Assembly: GCF_001874625.1 (NCBI RefSeq)
Contig: NZ_CP017671.1
Coordinates: forward strand, 4,712,001 to 4,776,000
DNA from: Providencia rettgeri
Lineage (GTDB): Bacteria; Pseudomonadota; Gammaproteobacteria; Enterobacterales; Enterobacteriaceae
Direction: 5' to 3'
DNA length: 64,000 nt
In this document: positions 29,806 to 40,436 of the stretch, piece by piece
How the letters are laid out: the number at the start of each line of letters is the position of its first letter
Numbering within the stretch: the first letter of the stretch is position 1
Made by a program: the position numbers and the translations under genes
Notes under the pieces: generated by a model
What the model saw: the letters and a program-made list of their open reading frames with translations, nothing else
The model's database searches: none
What the model was told of the DNA's origin: nothing

Positions 29806-30582
29806 ATGGCTGAATTTGAAAGTATCGACAACGTAACAAAATCAAATATATTACAGCAACTTAAGTCTGCCTCTCCCCTTGTCCACTGCATGACCAATGA
29901 TGTCGTTCAAACCTTTACAGCCAATGTACTTCTTGCCTTGGGTTGTTCCCCCGCCATGGTCATTGAGCCCGAAGAAGCGGAGCAATTTGCTGCCATAGCC
30001 AGTGGGTTATTAATCAACGTAGGCACGCTAACTGCACCGCGGCAGCATGCTATGCGTTTAGCGGTACAGAGTGCTAATGCTGCCAATAAGCCGTGGGTGT
30101 TAGACCCTGTTGCCGTGGGGGCGCTGAGTTTTCGGACACAATTTTGTCAAGAGCTACTCACACTAAAACCCGCCGCTATTCGTGGCAATGCATCCGAAAT
30201 CATGGCATTAGCCGGTGAAAGCCTTGGTGGGAGGGGGGTTGATTCCCTGAATACCACGAGTGATGCTCTACCGGCAGCTCAGTTATTAGCGCGAAAAACG
30301 GCTACAATCGTGGCAATTAGCGGCGAAGTTGACTACATCACCGATGGGGCGCGAACGATTGCCGTCATAGGGGGTCATCCATTAATGACTCGAGTGGTTG
30401 GCACTGGGTGTGCGCTTTCTGCTGTTGTTGGCGCATTTTGTACCTTAACTGGCGACCGTTTACAGCATGTTGCAACAGCATGCGCATTAATGAAACAAGC
30501 AGGAGAAACAGCGACACTACGGTGCCACGGTACAGGCAGTTTTATCCCTGAATTTTTAGATGCCATTTACCAGCTAAATTAA
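29806..30582 (+). CDS. thiM: Hydroxyethylthiazole kinase
   Basis: Phosphorylates the thiazole moiety for thiamine salvage. 258 residues. [48 protein letters not shown] and the catalytic-Cys region [17 protein letters not shown] are intact. ATG 29806 has GAGAGGGG just upstream and is preferred to ATG 29767. No TPP riboswitch is visible in the short gap after the ROK gene, so thiM probably depends on the upstream promoter. Confidence 0.93.
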   Translation: MAEFESIDNVTKSNILQQLKSASPLVHCMTNDVVQTFTANVLLALGCSPAMVIEPEEAEQFAAIASGLLINVGTLTAPRQHAMRLAVQSANAANKPWVLDPVAVGALSFRTQFCQELLTLKPAAIRGNASEIMALAGESLGGRGVDSLNTTSDALPAAQLLARKTATIVAISGEVDYITDGARTIAVIGGHPLMTRVVGTGCALSAVVGAFCTLTGDRLQHVATACALMKQAGETATLRCHGTGSFIPEFLDAIYQLN

Positions 30583-30615
30583 TCACTTATTGATAAAGAA
30601 AATAAAGTCGCTAAG

Positions 30616-31320
30616 TTATAACCGCGTTTTCTTTCCTCTAAGTTTTCTCGACCAATGGCGAAAGTTATCCCTGAAACGAATAAATCGATAGATAAGGTTT
30701 TTGTGATCAGGTTCGATACCGTAAAAACGTTGTAAAGCAATTAAGTCATTAGCTTTGCAAATAGACAAATTACCATAATCTGATAAATCAATGACTTTCA
30801 ATCCATTGTCCGTTAAAACAAAATTCCCCGTATGGACATCATTAGAAGATAACCCGTATTGATGTAACTGATGAATGACCGATTTCATCTCCTCATAGTA
30901 AGGCGTGATATCGTCAAGCTCAGAGAGTACTGTCCCTTCTACATACTCAGCAATAATCCACGTTTCGATTGATTCACGGCATTTTATTTTTTCAGCCACA
31001 AAGTAAATATCATTTGTGACAGTACAGCCTTTATTTTGAGCGACAACTAAGCGTTTTAATAAGGTTGAATAAAAAGGCCCAGAGATAATGCGCATTATTC
31101 TCTTTTCAAGGCGTTTATCACGCTCTTTTTCACACTTAATAATAAAATTCCGACCATCAATATTAATACGTGCAACACTTCTATCGATATTGCCACTACC
31201 TAAATTTTTGCCATCAATTTTCCCTTGAATAAAATCATTAATAACCTGCCAAAAATCGATTGTTCCCTCTTTTTGATAAGTCGTAAAACTATCCATTTGT
31301 TTTTTAATTATTTTTTGCAT
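30616..31320 (-). CDS. waaY: LPS core heptose(II) kinase-like protein
   Basis: 234 residues, small protein-kinase fold. FIIKCEKERDKRLEKRI (Lys of the ATP site), IIAEYVEGTVLSELD, the catalytic stretch GLSSNDVHTGNFVLT and the metal motif VIDLSDYG resemble E. coli WaaY (YVEG, HRGNF, IDLS), though overall identity is modest. It is separated from the waaQGP operon by about 13 kb and sits next to ugd. Basic C-terminus (RKLRGKKTRL). Convergent with thiM. Confidence 0.75.
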   Translation of the reverse strand: MQKIIKKQMDSFTTYQKEGTIDFWQVINDFIQGKIDGKNLGSGNIDRSVARINIDGRNFIIKCEKERDKRLEKRIMRIISGPFYSTLLKRLVVAQNKGCTVTNDIYFVAEKIKCRESIETWIIAEYVEGTVLSELDDITPYYEEMKSVIHQLHQYGLSSNDVHTGNFVLTDNGLKVIDLSDYGNLSICKANDLIALQRFYGIEPDHKNLIYRFIRFRDNFRHWSRKLRGKKTRL

Positions 31321-31476
31321 GACAAAAAGCCAGTTTATTTAAGTAGATCAGCTGATGCTAGCAAAGGGGAAAAGGCATTTCTTAGCGATTCTTGCAAAAT
31401 CAGCGAATAAAATGAGTAATTGTGGCATTTAGCACAAAATAGATAGGGTTTTAGCGACAATACGGGGACTTGACGC

Positions 31477-31506
31477 ATAGATTGGCCAATTCGATGACCA
31501 ATCTAT
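31477..31506. terminator. Hairpin downstream of ugd
   Basis: ATAGATTGG and CCAATCTAT, a perfect 9-bp inverted repeat with a 12-nt loop, 16 nt after the ugd stop. No U tract follows on the minus strand, so termination strength is uncertain. Confidence 0.45.
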
Positions 31507-31521
31507 TTCAGGTTGATAAGC

Positions 31522-32688
31522 TTAATCGTTACCAAACAAGTCACGGGTATAGACTTTACTCGCTACATCTTCCAGCTCAGGCACCATACGGTTGGCTAAA
31601 ATAATGTCGCACTGAGCCTTAAATTCCGCTAAGTCATTGACCACTTTTGAACGGAAAAACTCAGGTTCATTTAAAACAGGTTCATACACCACCACTTCAA
31701 TGCCCTTGGCTTTGATGCGTTTCATCACCCCTTGTACCGCTGAAGCACGGAAGTTATCAGAGCCCGCTTTCATCACTAAGCGATAAACCCCCACTTTGTG
31801 TGGTGCTTTAGCAATAATGGCATCAGAAATAAAGTCTTTACGGGTACGGTTGGATTCGACAATGGCGTTAATCAAGTTATTTGGCACGTCATCGTAATTA
31901 GCCAGTAGCTGTTTGGTATCTTTCGGTAAACAATAACCGCCGTAACCGAATGATGGGTTGTTATAATGGCTGCCAATACGTGGGTCTAAAGAGACACCTT
32001 CAATGATTTGGCGTGCATTTAAGCCACGGCTTTCTGCATAAGTGTCGAGTTCATTAAAGTACGCCACTCGCATCGCCAAATAGGTATTGGCAAACAGTTT
32101 AATGGCTTCGGCTTCGGTTCCATCGGTAAATAACACCGGAACGTCTTTTTTAATTGCACCTTCTAGCAGTAAATCAGCAAAAACCTTTGCACGCTCAGAA
32201 CGCTCCCCGACCACAATGCGGGAAGGGTGTAAGTTATCCCACAGAGCACGGCCTTCACGTAAAAATTCAGGGGAGAAAATCACGTTGGTGTAACCAAACT
32301 CTTCACGTAAACGCTCAGTAAAGCCCACAGGAATGGTGGATTTCACAATAATCGTCGCTGCGGGGTTAATGTTATTCACGTCATGAATAACAGATTCAAC
32401 CGATTGAGTATTGAAGTAATTGGTTTTTGGGTCGTAGTCTGTTGGCGTCGCCACTATCACATACTGCGCGCCCGTATAGGCTTCGTTTTTATCTTCTGTG
32501 GCACGGAAATTGAGCGTTTTTTCCGTTAAGAATTGCTCAATTTCAGCGTCAACAATCGGTGATTGATGATTGTTTAGCATTGCCACTTTTTCAGGGATGA
32601 TATCGACTGCAACCACTTCGTGATTTTGTGACAGTAACATGGCGTTAGATAGGCCGACGTAGCCGGTCCCTGCGATTGCTATTTTCAA
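31522..32688 (-). CDS. ugd: UDP-glucose 6-dehydrogenase
   Basis: Oxidises UDP-glucose to UDP-glucuronate. 388 residues, the E. coli length. NAD-binding GTGYVGLS at residues 7-14, [20 protein letters not shown] and the catalytic-cysteine segment [14 protein letters not shown] are intact. 19 nt downstream of the epimerase gene on the same strand, giving a UDP-GlcA/UDP-GalA supply pair for core, lipid A modification or surface polysaccharide. Confidence 0.95.
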   Translation of the reverse strand: MKIAIAGTGYVGLSNAMLLSQNHEVVAVDIIPEKVAMLNNHQSPIVDAEIEQFLTEKTLNFRATEDKNEAYTGAQYVIVATPTDYDPKTNYFNTQSVESVIHDVNNINPAATIIVKSTIPVGFTERLREEFGYTNVIFSPEFLREGRALWDNLHPSRIVVGERSERAKVFADLLLEGAIKKDVPVLFTDGTEAEAIKLFANTYLAMRVAYFNELDTYAESRGLNARQIIEGVSLDPRIGSHYNNPSFGYGGYCLPKDTKQLLANYDDVPNNLINAIVESNRTRKDFISDAIIAKAPHKVGVYRLVMKAGSDNFRASAVQGVMKRIKAKGIEVVVYEPVLNEPEFFRSKVVNDLAEFKAQCDIILANRMVPELEDVASKVYTRDLFGND

Positions 32689-32707
32689 ACTTGCCTCTCA
32701 ATTTCTG

Positions 32708-33727
32708 CTACGGATGTATTATTTTATTGATGGTAATAAGAACGATACCAATCAACAAAGGCCTGAGAACACCCTGCTCAATAGATACTTGTGGACGATA
32801 ACCTGTCACATTAAATAGGTCTTCAGTGTCTGCCCAAGTTGTGTAGACGTCCCCTGCTTGCATAGGTAAGAAGTTTTTAATGGCCTCTTTACCGAGCGCT
32901 TTTTCCAACGCTGAAATAAACTCAATCAATTTAACGGGCTGCCCATTACCAATATTATAAATACGGTATGGCGCACTACTTTCTGCCGGTGAGGCACCGT
33001 TATTGTGCGGGTCTGCTTGTGGAATTATATCCGAAATACGGATCACACCTTCGACAATATCATCAACAAAAGTGAAATCACGGCTGAGATTGCCGTTATT
33101 ATAGACATCAATGGGCTCCCCCGCCAAAATAGCTTTAGTAAATTTAAATAAGGCCATATCTGGCCGGCCCCAAGGGCCATAAACGGTAAAGAAGCGCAGC
33201 CCTGTTGTAGGCAACTGGTATAGATGTGAGTAGGAGTGCGCCATCAATTCATTGGCTTTCTTCGTTGCTGCATACAATGAGATTGGATGATCGGTTGGCA
33301 TATCGGTAGTAAATGGGGCCTTATCTGTCACGCCATACACGGAGCTAGAAGAAGCATACACAAGGTGTTTTACTTTGGCTTGGCGGCAACCTTCTAAAAT
33401 AGCTAGGTGACCCGTTAAATTGCTATCTGCATAAGCAAATGGGTTTTCCAACGAATAACGAACCCCCGCTTGTGCCGCAAGGTGAATAACCCTATCGAAT
33501 TGCTCTTGGGTACACAATACCCTGATGGTTTCGCGATCGGTTAGGTCAAGGTGAAGAAAACGAAATAGCGGAAATTGTTCTAATAAATGTAAGCGGGATT
33601 GTTTAAGGCCCTGATCATAGTAAGCATTAAGGTTATCAATACCGACGACCTCATGCCCACTTTCTAATAAACGCTGACATAGCCTAAAACCAATAAAGCC
33701 TGCACTTCCCGTGACCAAGTATTTCAT
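32708..33727 (-). CDS. UDP-glucuronate 4-epimerase with frameshifted C-terminus
   Basis: Extended SDR that would convert UDP-glucuronate to UDP-galacturonate. MKYLVTGSAGFIGFRL (Rossmann GxxGxxG), AAQAGVRYSLENP and YAATKKANE (YxxxK) are intact. ATG 33727 is chosen because MKYLVTG is the family start; ATG 33736 is possible. After ...SIEQGV the reading frame gives LRPLLIGIV... and stops at 32708. The alternative frame right after it reads QAFVDWYRSYYHQ and stops at 32724, the expected family C-terminus. A dinucleotide insertion (or one-base loss) near 32764-32768 explains this. About 19 terminal residues are altered; the active site is untouched. Confidence 0.85.
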   Translation of the reverse strand: MKYLVTGSAGFIGFRLCQRLLESGHEVVGIDNLNAYYDQGLKQSRLHLLEQFPLFRFLHLDLTDRETIRVLCTQEQFDRVIHLAAQAGVRYSLENPFAYADSNLTGHLAILEGCRQAKVKHLVYASSSSVYGVTDKAPFTTDMPTDHPISLYAATKKANELMAHSYSHLYQLPTTGLRFFTVYGPWGRPDMALFKFTKAILAGEPIDVYNNGNLSRDFTFVDDIVEGVIRISDIIPQADPHNNGASPAESSAPYRIYNIGNGQPVKLIEFISALEKALGKEAIKNFLPMQAGDVYTTWADTEDLFNVTGYRPQVSIEQGVLRPLLIGIVLITINKIIHP

Positions 33728-33867
33728 ATTCACCATCTTCTAGCATTAAACCATTTCCAAGCTCTAATTGAGCGTTTTGGTCATTTAAATAAACTGACCT
33801 GAATATAAGACACAAAAAGTCAAAAATGGTTTTATCGCTAACCGAATAATAAATAAAAAATTTTCCT

Positions 33868-33884
33868 TTTAAAGAAACGTTAAG
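33868..33884 (-). promoter_or_regulatory. Candidate PmrA-box-like repeat upstream of the epimerase-ugd pair
   Basis: On the minus strand CTTAAC, 5 nt, TTTAAA, resembling the PmrA direct repeat YTTAAK-N5-YTTAAK with both K positions mismatched. It lies about 140 nt upstream of the epimerase start. ugd is PmrA-regulated in Salmonella, which is why I list it. A/T-rich sequence makes chance matches likely. Confidence 0.25.
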
Positions 33885-33928
33885 GTTAGATAGGAAGAAA
33901 GGTAGACGATATAAAGATAAAATCAGTA

Positions 33929-33950
33929 GCAGGTATGGTTAGATACCTGC
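33929..33950 (-). terminator. Terminator of the sulfatase-like transferase gene
   Basis: GCAGGTAT, 6-nt loop, ATACCTGC: a perfect 8-bp stem 17 nt after the stop at 33967. On the minus strand it is followed by TACTGATTTTAT, a weak U tract. Confidence 0.6.
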
Positions 33951-33966
33951 CACAACTTACTGATAT

Positions 33967-35625
33967 TTAGTTGTTATCTACTTTATCTGCGGATTTTAAA
34001 GTGCGGTAAATATAATTACGATAGCTATCTAGTAGCTTCTGGTCTTCGCAATCATTCAATTTACCCTCACAAAGATGGCGCATCTTAATATTAGCCTCAT
34101 AGAATGGCGAAACCTTTAAATTTGCGCGCTCCAATAGGATACCCCCTAAGAAGGAAATATCGGTTAATGGGCCGATTTCAATGTGTGTCCCTGATTTCAA
34201 ATTATCACGTAACGTAAATTGAGTCAGGTAAGCTGGTGACGACAGAGGGGAATTATATTGATTTAAACTAATACCCGGCTGGTGATCACCAAAATACAAG
34301 AACATTAGTGGGCGGTCTCGCTTTTCAATAAAGCTAGCAAAGTCACGGATTGATGCATCTGAGGCAATAATTTTCTCCATATAGTGGCTAAATTCACCGG
34401 CAGCATCTGCCTGTTTAATTTTGTCTTTTATCCCGTAATCATCACTGTGGCTCTCTTTATAAGGCCCATGCTCATACATTGTTAAAGAGAAAATAAAAAC
34501 AGGTTTGTCCGTTTCTTTTGCTAAAATTTCTTTGACATATTTCAGCATATCTTCCGTGCTGATTGTCCATAGATTATCTTGTAATTTACCTGGATAACCG
34601 AGTTCTTGTGGCTGGATAATTCTATCGACACCGAGGGTTTCATAAGCATGGCCTGAATGGTAAGCCCCTTTATTAAACGGTGTTAAGACAACTGTGTAAT
34701 AGCCATTGGCTTTCATTTCTTTGAATAGGCTATTTTTTAAGTTATCGACAATAAAATAAAAAACACCGCTTTTTTGTGCACCAAAATCATCACTATTTAA
34801 ACCTGTGAGCGCTGAGAACTCTGATAGCCAAGTACCACCGCCAAAAGTCTGAACCCGCATTTGGCTAGATGCAGCAACACCCTCATCTTGCTGGAACATG
34901 AATAATTCAGGAAGTTTTGTCCCAGCAGGTAAATCATAAATATTTGGGTTAACCGTTGATTCTTGAAGTAATAAAACAATATCTGGCTTTTCTGAAGGCG
35001 TTGTATTTTCTAACGTTACCGTTGCCGCTTTCTCGATGAAATAATCCGCAGAACCTGCAAATTGCGGTGATTGATAACTCGAGTTTTTTGCAGACATGAT
35101 AATATTTGTGACTGTCCCACGGCCCTTAGGTAAAGTTTGAGACCACCGATCATAATAATGATCGCTTGTAAAACTCGCCCCAAAATAACCCGCAACAACT
35201 AAGATCAGCCCAACAATACGTGAAGTTAATGATTTAGATGATGACACTAGGCGCCAACTGATAACACCATTAACCACTAGCAAAATAACCAAGGCGACCA
35301 AGGCAACACCCGCTAACCAATAATGGCCCAAGGTGCCCATATTGGAGGTATCGGTCATGATGTTAATATCGGTGAAGAAAAGTTGTTCTTTGTAGTAATG
35401 AACTTTTAACTGGTTTAAAAATTTAATGATAATAAACAAGGTACTGGTAATAACCACTGAAAATAACCAGCGAGCTGTAAGCACCATTAAAACACCAAAT
35501 AAGGTAGCATATACACTGATTGAAATCAGCGCAGGATAAATCACACTCCCTTTTTCAAACACTAAAAAAAGTGAGCCAATAAAAATTAATGCCAGATAAA
35601 AGCCTGCAAATAACTTTTTCTTCAT
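33967..35625 (-). CDS. LTA-synthase-like membrane sulfatase-family transferase
   Basis: 552 residues. About five N-terminal membrane segments (to about residue 155), then a periplasmic alkaline-phosphatase-type domain. The motifs VLLLQESTVNP (metal Glu), GGGTWLSEFSALTG (nucleophile Thr) and FGDHQPG (metal Asp-His) fit phosphoglycerol/phosphoethanolamine transferases of the OpgB/LtaS group. A possible role is transfer of a phospholipid head group to a periplasmic glycan or LPS; substrate unknown. ATG 35625 is preferred to GTG 35637, though neither has a good ribosome site. Sits between the epimerase and selB on the minus strand. Confidence 0.7.
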   Translation of the reverse strand: MKKKLFAGFYLALIFIGSLFLVFEKGSVIYPALISISVYATLFGVLMVLTARWLFSVVITSTLFIIIKFLNQLKVHYYKEQLFFTDINIMTDTSNMGTLGHYWLAGVALVALVILLVVNGVISWRLVSSSKSLTSRIVGLILVVAGYFGASFTSDHYYDRWSQTLPKGRGTVTNIIMSAKNSSYQSPQFAGSADYFIEKAATVTLENTTPSEKPDIVLLLQESTVNPNIYDLPAGTKLPELFMFQQDEGVAASSQMRVQTFGGGTWLSEFSALTGLNSDDFGAQKSGVFYFIVDNLKNSLFKEMKANGYYTVVLTPFNKGAYHSGHAYETLGVDRIIQPQELGYPGKLQDNLWTISTEDMLKYVKEILAKETDKPVFIFSLTMYEHGPYKESHSDDYGIKDKIKQADAAGEFSHYMEKIIASDASIRDFASFIEKRDRPLMFLYFGDHQPGISLNQYNSPLSSPAYLTQFTLRDNLKSGTHIEIGPLTDISFLGGILLERANLKVSPFYEANIKMRHLCEGKLNDCEDQKLLDSYRNYIYRTLKSADKVDNN

Positions 35626-35695
35626 CGGTTTTACCACAAGGTTAATATTGAAGGTTTGCTATGAAGCACTACTATAACGGAATAAAACACTCAGT

Positions 35696-37564
35696 TTATT
35701 CAACGAAAATCCCTTTATCACGCAAATAGTGCCCATCGCCTTTACGACGAGTAAAACCGCTTTTATCAAAAAACTCAAGAATTTGAATCGCAAGTTTTCG
35801 ACCAATGCCCAATTGATTACGAAAATCCGCCGCAAAAATCACTTCATTTTCTAAGCAATAACGATGGATCTTCGCAGCAAAATAGCTAATTTGCTCATTG
35901 CTGTAATAACGGTCACGCACAATCGCGATAACTAACCCCATTTGTGCGGCTTTTTTAAGTACGCGCCGCATTGTCTCTTCCTCATAGCCACTTTCTAATG
36001 CGAGATCACGTACCCACCAAGCCTCATTACGAGAAAATAACGGGTAAATCTGTTGCCAAATTAATTGTTGCTCAGCGTCGAAAACCAACCCATGCTGAGG
36101 CATATGTAACCAACCGCGCGTTTGCTTAATGACCTTTTCATCAATAAGGTCATTAATCAGCTTAAACACTAGCGCTTCACTCATAGAAGGGAGCGCCATG
36201 CGTTTTAATCGGGCTTTCCCAACCCCGATTTGGTCACTATGGACTTGGTTAAATTTCTCAAGGGTCTGTACTAAACGCTCTTTAGCCACTTGGGCTTTAA
36301 ATGCTGACAGTACATTGTTACCGACACGCTCTGCATCTGTTTGCACCAATAAGCTTTCTACCGCTTCATGGGTTAATTGCCGCGCCCAGCTGTATTCCTG
36401 TAAATTAAGCTCCCCCTGAGGAAGTTGTAACTTAAAGTGCGCAAGCTCATCATGCTCTTTACACAGCTTTGATAACCAATCTAAAAACTCGGGAAGCCTT
36501 TTGCCACGACGCGGGGAGACTAAGCGGATCACACGTGCCCCGCCTAATGTCTGGCGAGCACTTATATCACGGATAATCAGCCGGTCATTATCCACTAACC
36601 ATAATGGAGTATCTAAAATTAACTCGGCAAGAATGGGGGTTTCCCCTTGCTCCACTAATAAAGATACACGTCCGGTAATGTGACTTGCTCCATGATAAAG
36701 ATGTACAGGTTGCCAATGCTTAATTAATGCGTCACATTCCAGCTCAACAATCACACGGTTTGCAATAAAGGCCGGTTGCTGAGACAACAGCCAATCACCT
36801 CGAGTGATGTCTTCTTTCGCGATATCACCGGATAGGTTCAATGCCACACGGTCACCCGCTTGCGCACAGTCTGAGGATTGATTTTGCCGATGGACCCCTC
36901 TGACTCTAACCGGTTTATCTGCACCAGTAACCCATAGTGAGTCCCCGACTTGTATTTTCCCTGCTAACGCAGTTCCCGTCACCACAATCCCAGCCCCTTT
37001 TACATGGAAAACTCGGTCAATGGCTAAACGAAAACGGCGCTGCAAATTTTCATGAGCGCCATTGAGTTGATGTAACTGTTGTAGATATAAACGTAGTGAT
37101 TCAACACCACGCCCATCTTCGCTAGAGGTGATAAATAATTTAGCGTCAGGCCAACCTTGCCGTGCTAGCTCTGATTTAGCTTGTTGTATCACTTGTTCAA
37201 TACGTGAATGGTCAACTCGGTCAGCCTTGGTAAGGATTAACGTGATATCTTGGCAGCCAGCGAGCCTTAAAATGGATAGATGCTCAAGTGTTTGAGCCAT
37301 TACACCATCATCACATGCCACAACCAGTAGAGCATGGTTAATGCCGCCAACCCCAGCTAGCATGTTCGCTAAGAATTTTTCATGCCCTGGCACATCAATA
37401 AAGCCAATTGCACTACCATCCTGTTGCGACCAATAGGCATAACCGAGGTCAATCGTCATCCCGCGTTTTTTTTCTTCGGGAAGGTGAGATGTATTTATAC
37501 CTGTAATCAATTGAATTAATGATGTTTTACCATGGTCAACATGGCCAGCTGTCGCAAAAATCAT
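35696..37564 (-). CDS. selB: Selenocysteine-specific elongation factor
   Basis: GTPase that brings Sec-tRNA to UGA codons followed by a SECIS hairpin. 622 residues. G1 [10 protein letters not shown]3 DVPGHE and G4 TKAD motifs at the N-terminus, EF-Tu-like domains to about 375, then C-terminal winged-helix domains that bind SECIS RNA. The start overlaps the selA stop by 4 nt. Last gene of fdhE-selA-selB. Its target fdoG is also in this window. Confidence 0.96.
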   Translation of the reverse strand: MIFATAGHVDHGKTSLIQLITGINTSHLPEEKKRGMTIDLGYAYWSQQDGSAIGFIDVPGHEKFLANMLAGVGGINHALLVVACDDGVMAQTLEHLSILRLAGCQDITLILTKADRVDHSRIEQVIQQAKSELARQGWPDAKLFITSSEDGRGVESLRLYLQQLHQLNGAHENLQRRFRLAIDRVFHVKGAGIVVTGTALAGKIQVGDSLWVTGADKPVRVRGVHRQNQSSDCAQAGDRVALNLSGDIAKEDITRGDWLLSQQPAFIANRVIVELECDALIKHWQPVHLYHGASHITGRVSLLVEQGETPILAELILDTPLWLVDNDRLIIRDISARQTLGGARVIRLVSPRRGKRLPEFLDWLSKLCKEHDELAHFKLQLPQGELNLQEYSWARQLTHEAVESLLVQTDAERVGNNVLSAFKAQVAKERLVQTLEKFNQVHSDQIGVGKARLKRMALPSMSEALVFKLINDLIDEKVIKQTRGWLHMPQHGLVFDAEQQLIWQQIYPLFSRNEAWWVRDLALESGYEEETMRRVLKKAAQMGLVIAIVRDRYYSNEQISYFAAKIHRYCLENEVIFAADFRNQLGIGRKLAIQILEFFDKSGFTRRKGDGHYLRDKGIFVE

Positions 37565-38952
37565 GAAAGTAAAACCTGTAATAAAGCATGTTCATCATCA
37601 AGACAACGCAGGTCAAGCCACAGCTTGCCTTCTTTCATACGACCAATAACGGGTTGAGGTAGCCGCCGCCATTGGGAGGCAAGTTGTTCCAGCGTACTGC
37701 CTTTTCCATCTAATGGTGCAAAAGTCACCGCAAAACTCGGTAACCGGTCAATAGGTAGCGAGCCGCTTCCTATTTGCGATAAGCAAGACTCAACTTCCAC
37801 AATAAACTTGTCACCGTAAAAAGCTTGCAGTGCTACTAAGATATTTTCTGCGCTCCTTTGGATCACTTCTGGCTCACGGGTTAGCCATCGCAAGGTCGGT
37901 AACTCAGTAACTAGTTTTTCAGGGGTTAAATAGAGTTTTAGGGTAGCTTCAAGCGCAGCTAACACCATTTTATCAACGCGCAGTGCGCGTTTTAACGGGT
38001 GCTTTTGGATTGCCTCAATCCATTTTTTCTTCCCTAAGATAATCCCTGCTTGTGGCCCACCAAGAAGCTTATCAGCGGAAATAGAAACTAAATCAACACC
38101 TTGAGCAAGATAGGTTTGAGGCATTGGCTCAGCGGGTAACCCCAAGGTTATCATATCAATCATGGAGCCACTGCCTAAGTCAATCGCCGTCGGTAACTGG
38201 TATTTTTTGCCCAGTTCCGCTAATTCATCTCCCTCTACCTCAGCAGTAAACCCTTCGATGCTATAGTTACTGGTATGCACCTTCATTAACAATGCAGTTT
38301 GCTCATTAATTGCATTTTCATAATCACGTAAGTGAGTACGGTTTGTTGTGCCCACCTCAACCAGTTGGCAACCGGCCTGTGCCATCACATCTGGTACGCG
38401 AAAAGCCCCGCCAATCTCGACGAGTTCACCACGAGAAACAATGACTTGCTGACCATTCGCGACTGTTGCCAATAATAACAAAACTGCCGCTGCGTTATTA
38501 TTAACAATGCATGCATCCTCTGCCCCTGTTAATTCACAGAGTAAATCCGCAATCGCGCGGTCTCTGTGACCACGCATGGCGCCATCAAGAGAATATTCTA
38601 ATGTAACTGGCGAATTCATCACTTGGCTAACTGCATTAATCGCCGAGGTTGGCATTACTGCTCGACCTAAATTGGTATGCAGTACCGTCCCCGTTAGATT
38701 AAAGACGCTTTTTAACGCACTTTGCCCTAATGTTTGGTGGCGGACAGATAGTTCTTTTAGCCAGTCATCGTGCCAAGCGGGTAATTTTCCAAACTGTGAA
38801 ATACAAGTTCGGGCTTGTTCTTGCATTTCACGTAAGCATGCTGTTACCCAATGCAATCCTGATTGCTCGACCAATATTTGTACTTCATCAAGCTGCAATA
38901 ATTTATCGATCGCAGGAAGTTGGCGATATAAAACAGAATTTGATTCAGCCAT
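37561..38952 (-). CDS. selA: L-seryl-tRNA(Sec) selenium transferase
   Basis: PLP enzyme converting Ser-tRNA(Sec) to Sec-tRNA(Sec). 463 residues, as in E. coli. [23 protein letters not shown] and the PLP-lysine segment [18 protein letters not shown] are intact. 26 nt after fdhE and overlapping selB by 4 nt. Confidence 0.96.
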   Translation of the reverse strand: MAESNSVLYRQLPAIDKLLQLDEVQILVEQSGLHWVTACLREMQEQARTCISQFGKLPAWHDDWLKELSVRHQTLGQSALKSVFNLTGTVLHTNLGRAVMPTSAINAVSQVMNSPVTLEYSLDGAMRGHRDRAIADLLCELTGAEDACIVNNNAAAVLLLLATVANGQQVIVSRGELVEIGGAFRVPDVMAQAGCQLVEVGTTNRTHLRDYENAINEQTALLMKVHTSNYSIEGFTAEVEGDELAELGKKYQLPTAIDLGSGSMIDMITLGLPAEPMPQTYLAQGVDLVSISADKLLGGPQAGIILGKKKWIEAIQKHPLKRALRVDKMVLAALEATLKLYLTPEKLVTELPTLRWLTREPEVIQRSAENILVALQAFYGDKFIVEVESCLSQIGSGSLPIDRLPSFAVTFAPLDGKGSTLEQLASQWRRLPQPVIGRMKEGKLWLDLRCLDDEHALLQVLLS

Positions 38953-38978
38953 AGTTACGATTCTCTGTTTGTTACCGC

Positions 38979-39914
38979 TTATTTTTCACCAGGGAATAAG
39001 AACGGGTTAATACTGCTACGTGCAAAACCTTCTTCTTCCATACGTGCATCCAAAATAATTGACGCTAAATCATCAGCAACTGCTTCGACTTTAGCTTCTT
39101 TCTCTTGGTAAAGGATCTTCAGATAACTTCCACAATCACCACAACTTTCCGCTTTAATGGCTGCGTTTTCGTCATCCAGTGACCAATAATTCAGTTGGCC
39201 TGTTTGCTCACAATTGCTGCATTTCACACGCACCATGTGCCATTCGGTTTCACATAAATTACAGTGTAAATAACGCAGCCCCTGCGAAGTCCCAATTTGT
39301 ACAATGCTTGATACAGGCATGCTATTGCATACTGGGCAGAAATGACGGTGGTCACCATGTTCCGCGCGCGCTTTACCGGGGATATTTGCAGCCATTTGCG
39401 CCCAATACACAGATAGAGCAGCCCAAATAAACATGGATTTTTCCGCAGGGACTTTCTCAAACTCCTCATTTAATAACGCGGTCGCCATTGCCTCTAATTC
39501 AGTTTCGGATGCTTTATCTAAGTTTTCTAATGCTGGGCGAACTGATTCAGGGACAATTGGCATTAACTCAGCGATAATAGCGGTCAATAATTTGTGCCAA
39601 TGTGTTGTACGTGGGAAGGTTTTTGCATCTAAGGGGGAGTTGTTTGTATTAATTGAACGCTCAAGAATAGGCGCCATATCCACGTCTAATGGATTATCAT
39701 GTTGTGCATTATGTTGCGCAGTAGCAACTTCAGCTGCAAAATTCAGATAATCTTCAAAGGGATGCTCACCAATACCGAGTTCTTTCAACCGCTCAGCACG
39801 GCGTTGATATAAACTTTTTAGGTTAGGAAATAGAACCGGAGGAATAAAACCAATTCCTTTTTCTTTCAATCTTTCTTGCCCTAACTCTTCTTTAGGAACG
39901 ATACGAATACCCAT
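38979..39914 (-). CDS. fdhE: Formate dehydrogenase accessory protein FdhE
   Basis: Maturation factor for respiratory formate dehydrogenases. 311 residues. Four Cys-x2-Cys motifs in the C-terminal half ([35 protein letters not shown]) bind metal. In E. coli fdhE directly follows fdoI; here it starts a fdhE-selA-selB operon and lies 16.4 kb from fdoI. Confidence 0.95.
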   Translation of the reverse strand: MGIRIVPKEELGQERLKEKGIGFIPPVLFPNLKSLYQRRAERLKELGIGEHPFEDYLNFAAEVATAQHNAQHDNPLDVDMAPILERSINTNNSPLDAKTFPRTTHWHKLLTAIIAELMPIVPESVRPALENLDKASETELEAMATALLNEEFEKVPAEKSMFIWAALSVYWAQMAANIPGKARAEHGDHRHFCPVCNSMPVSSIVQIGTSQGLRYLHCNLCETEWHMVRVKCSNCEQTGQLNYWSLDDENAAIKAESCGDCGSYLKILYQEKEAKVEAVADDLASIILDARMEEEGFARSSINPFLFPGEK

Positions 39915-40436
39915 TGCGTTCTCTCTTTTCTATTTTTTTATAACGACAATCCCCGAGAAATGGCTGACCATTTTCCCGAAGCGTCTTTGCTCATCATATT
40001 TTATATCCGCGAAAGCGGTGCTCTAATACTCAGGATAAAACAAAAGTAGCGTTGAGGCTACTCTGGCCCTCGAATTATCTATGATATAACCCCGTAGTAG
40101 ATCAAGGTAAATGTAAATCAGGATGATGGTTGTTTTATTTGATATAAATAAATTGTTATCTCTAGGATAAAAATATCTGAAGTCTACGTTAAAGAGGATA
40201 TGACTACTGCTCGTCAATTTTTAGCGTAAAAAAGGGTAATAATAAAACCCCGAAGATTTGCCATCAAACTGTTCTATTTTTTAGTGACCGGCTGAAAAAA
40301 TAAATAGAAAAACATCAATATATTTAAATAATGTCAATTATGCATATTAATGCTTAATTAAATCGCAAACGCATTTTTCGTCAATAAGTGACGCGACTAA
40401 ATAGCCTTCAGTCGCGTACAGGTAATATCAGAGAAC
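39915..40436. other. 522-nt intergenic region between fdhE and exuR
   Basis: Should hold the fdhE-selAB promoter and the exuR 3' end (both genes run leftward). A short AGTAGC/GCTACT hairpin lies at 40048-40065. No tRNA, terminator with U tract or convincing ORF was seen; a 64-codon minus-strand frame at 40023-40217 has no coding signs. This is the left edge of the block separating fdhE from fdoI. Confidence 0.5.

Noticed and set aside
30711-30722. GGTTCGA-like T-loop sequence as a tRNA signal
   Set aside because: No acceptor or anticodon stems around it; it lies inside waaY. No tRNA, including selC, was found in the window.
38576-39010. 144-codon frame antisense to selA
   Set aside because: Lies over conserved selA codons and has no start context or similarity.
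40023-40217. 64-codon minus-strand frame between fdhE and exuR
   Set aside because: No ribosome site, no recognisable motif, composition typical of A/T-rich spacer.
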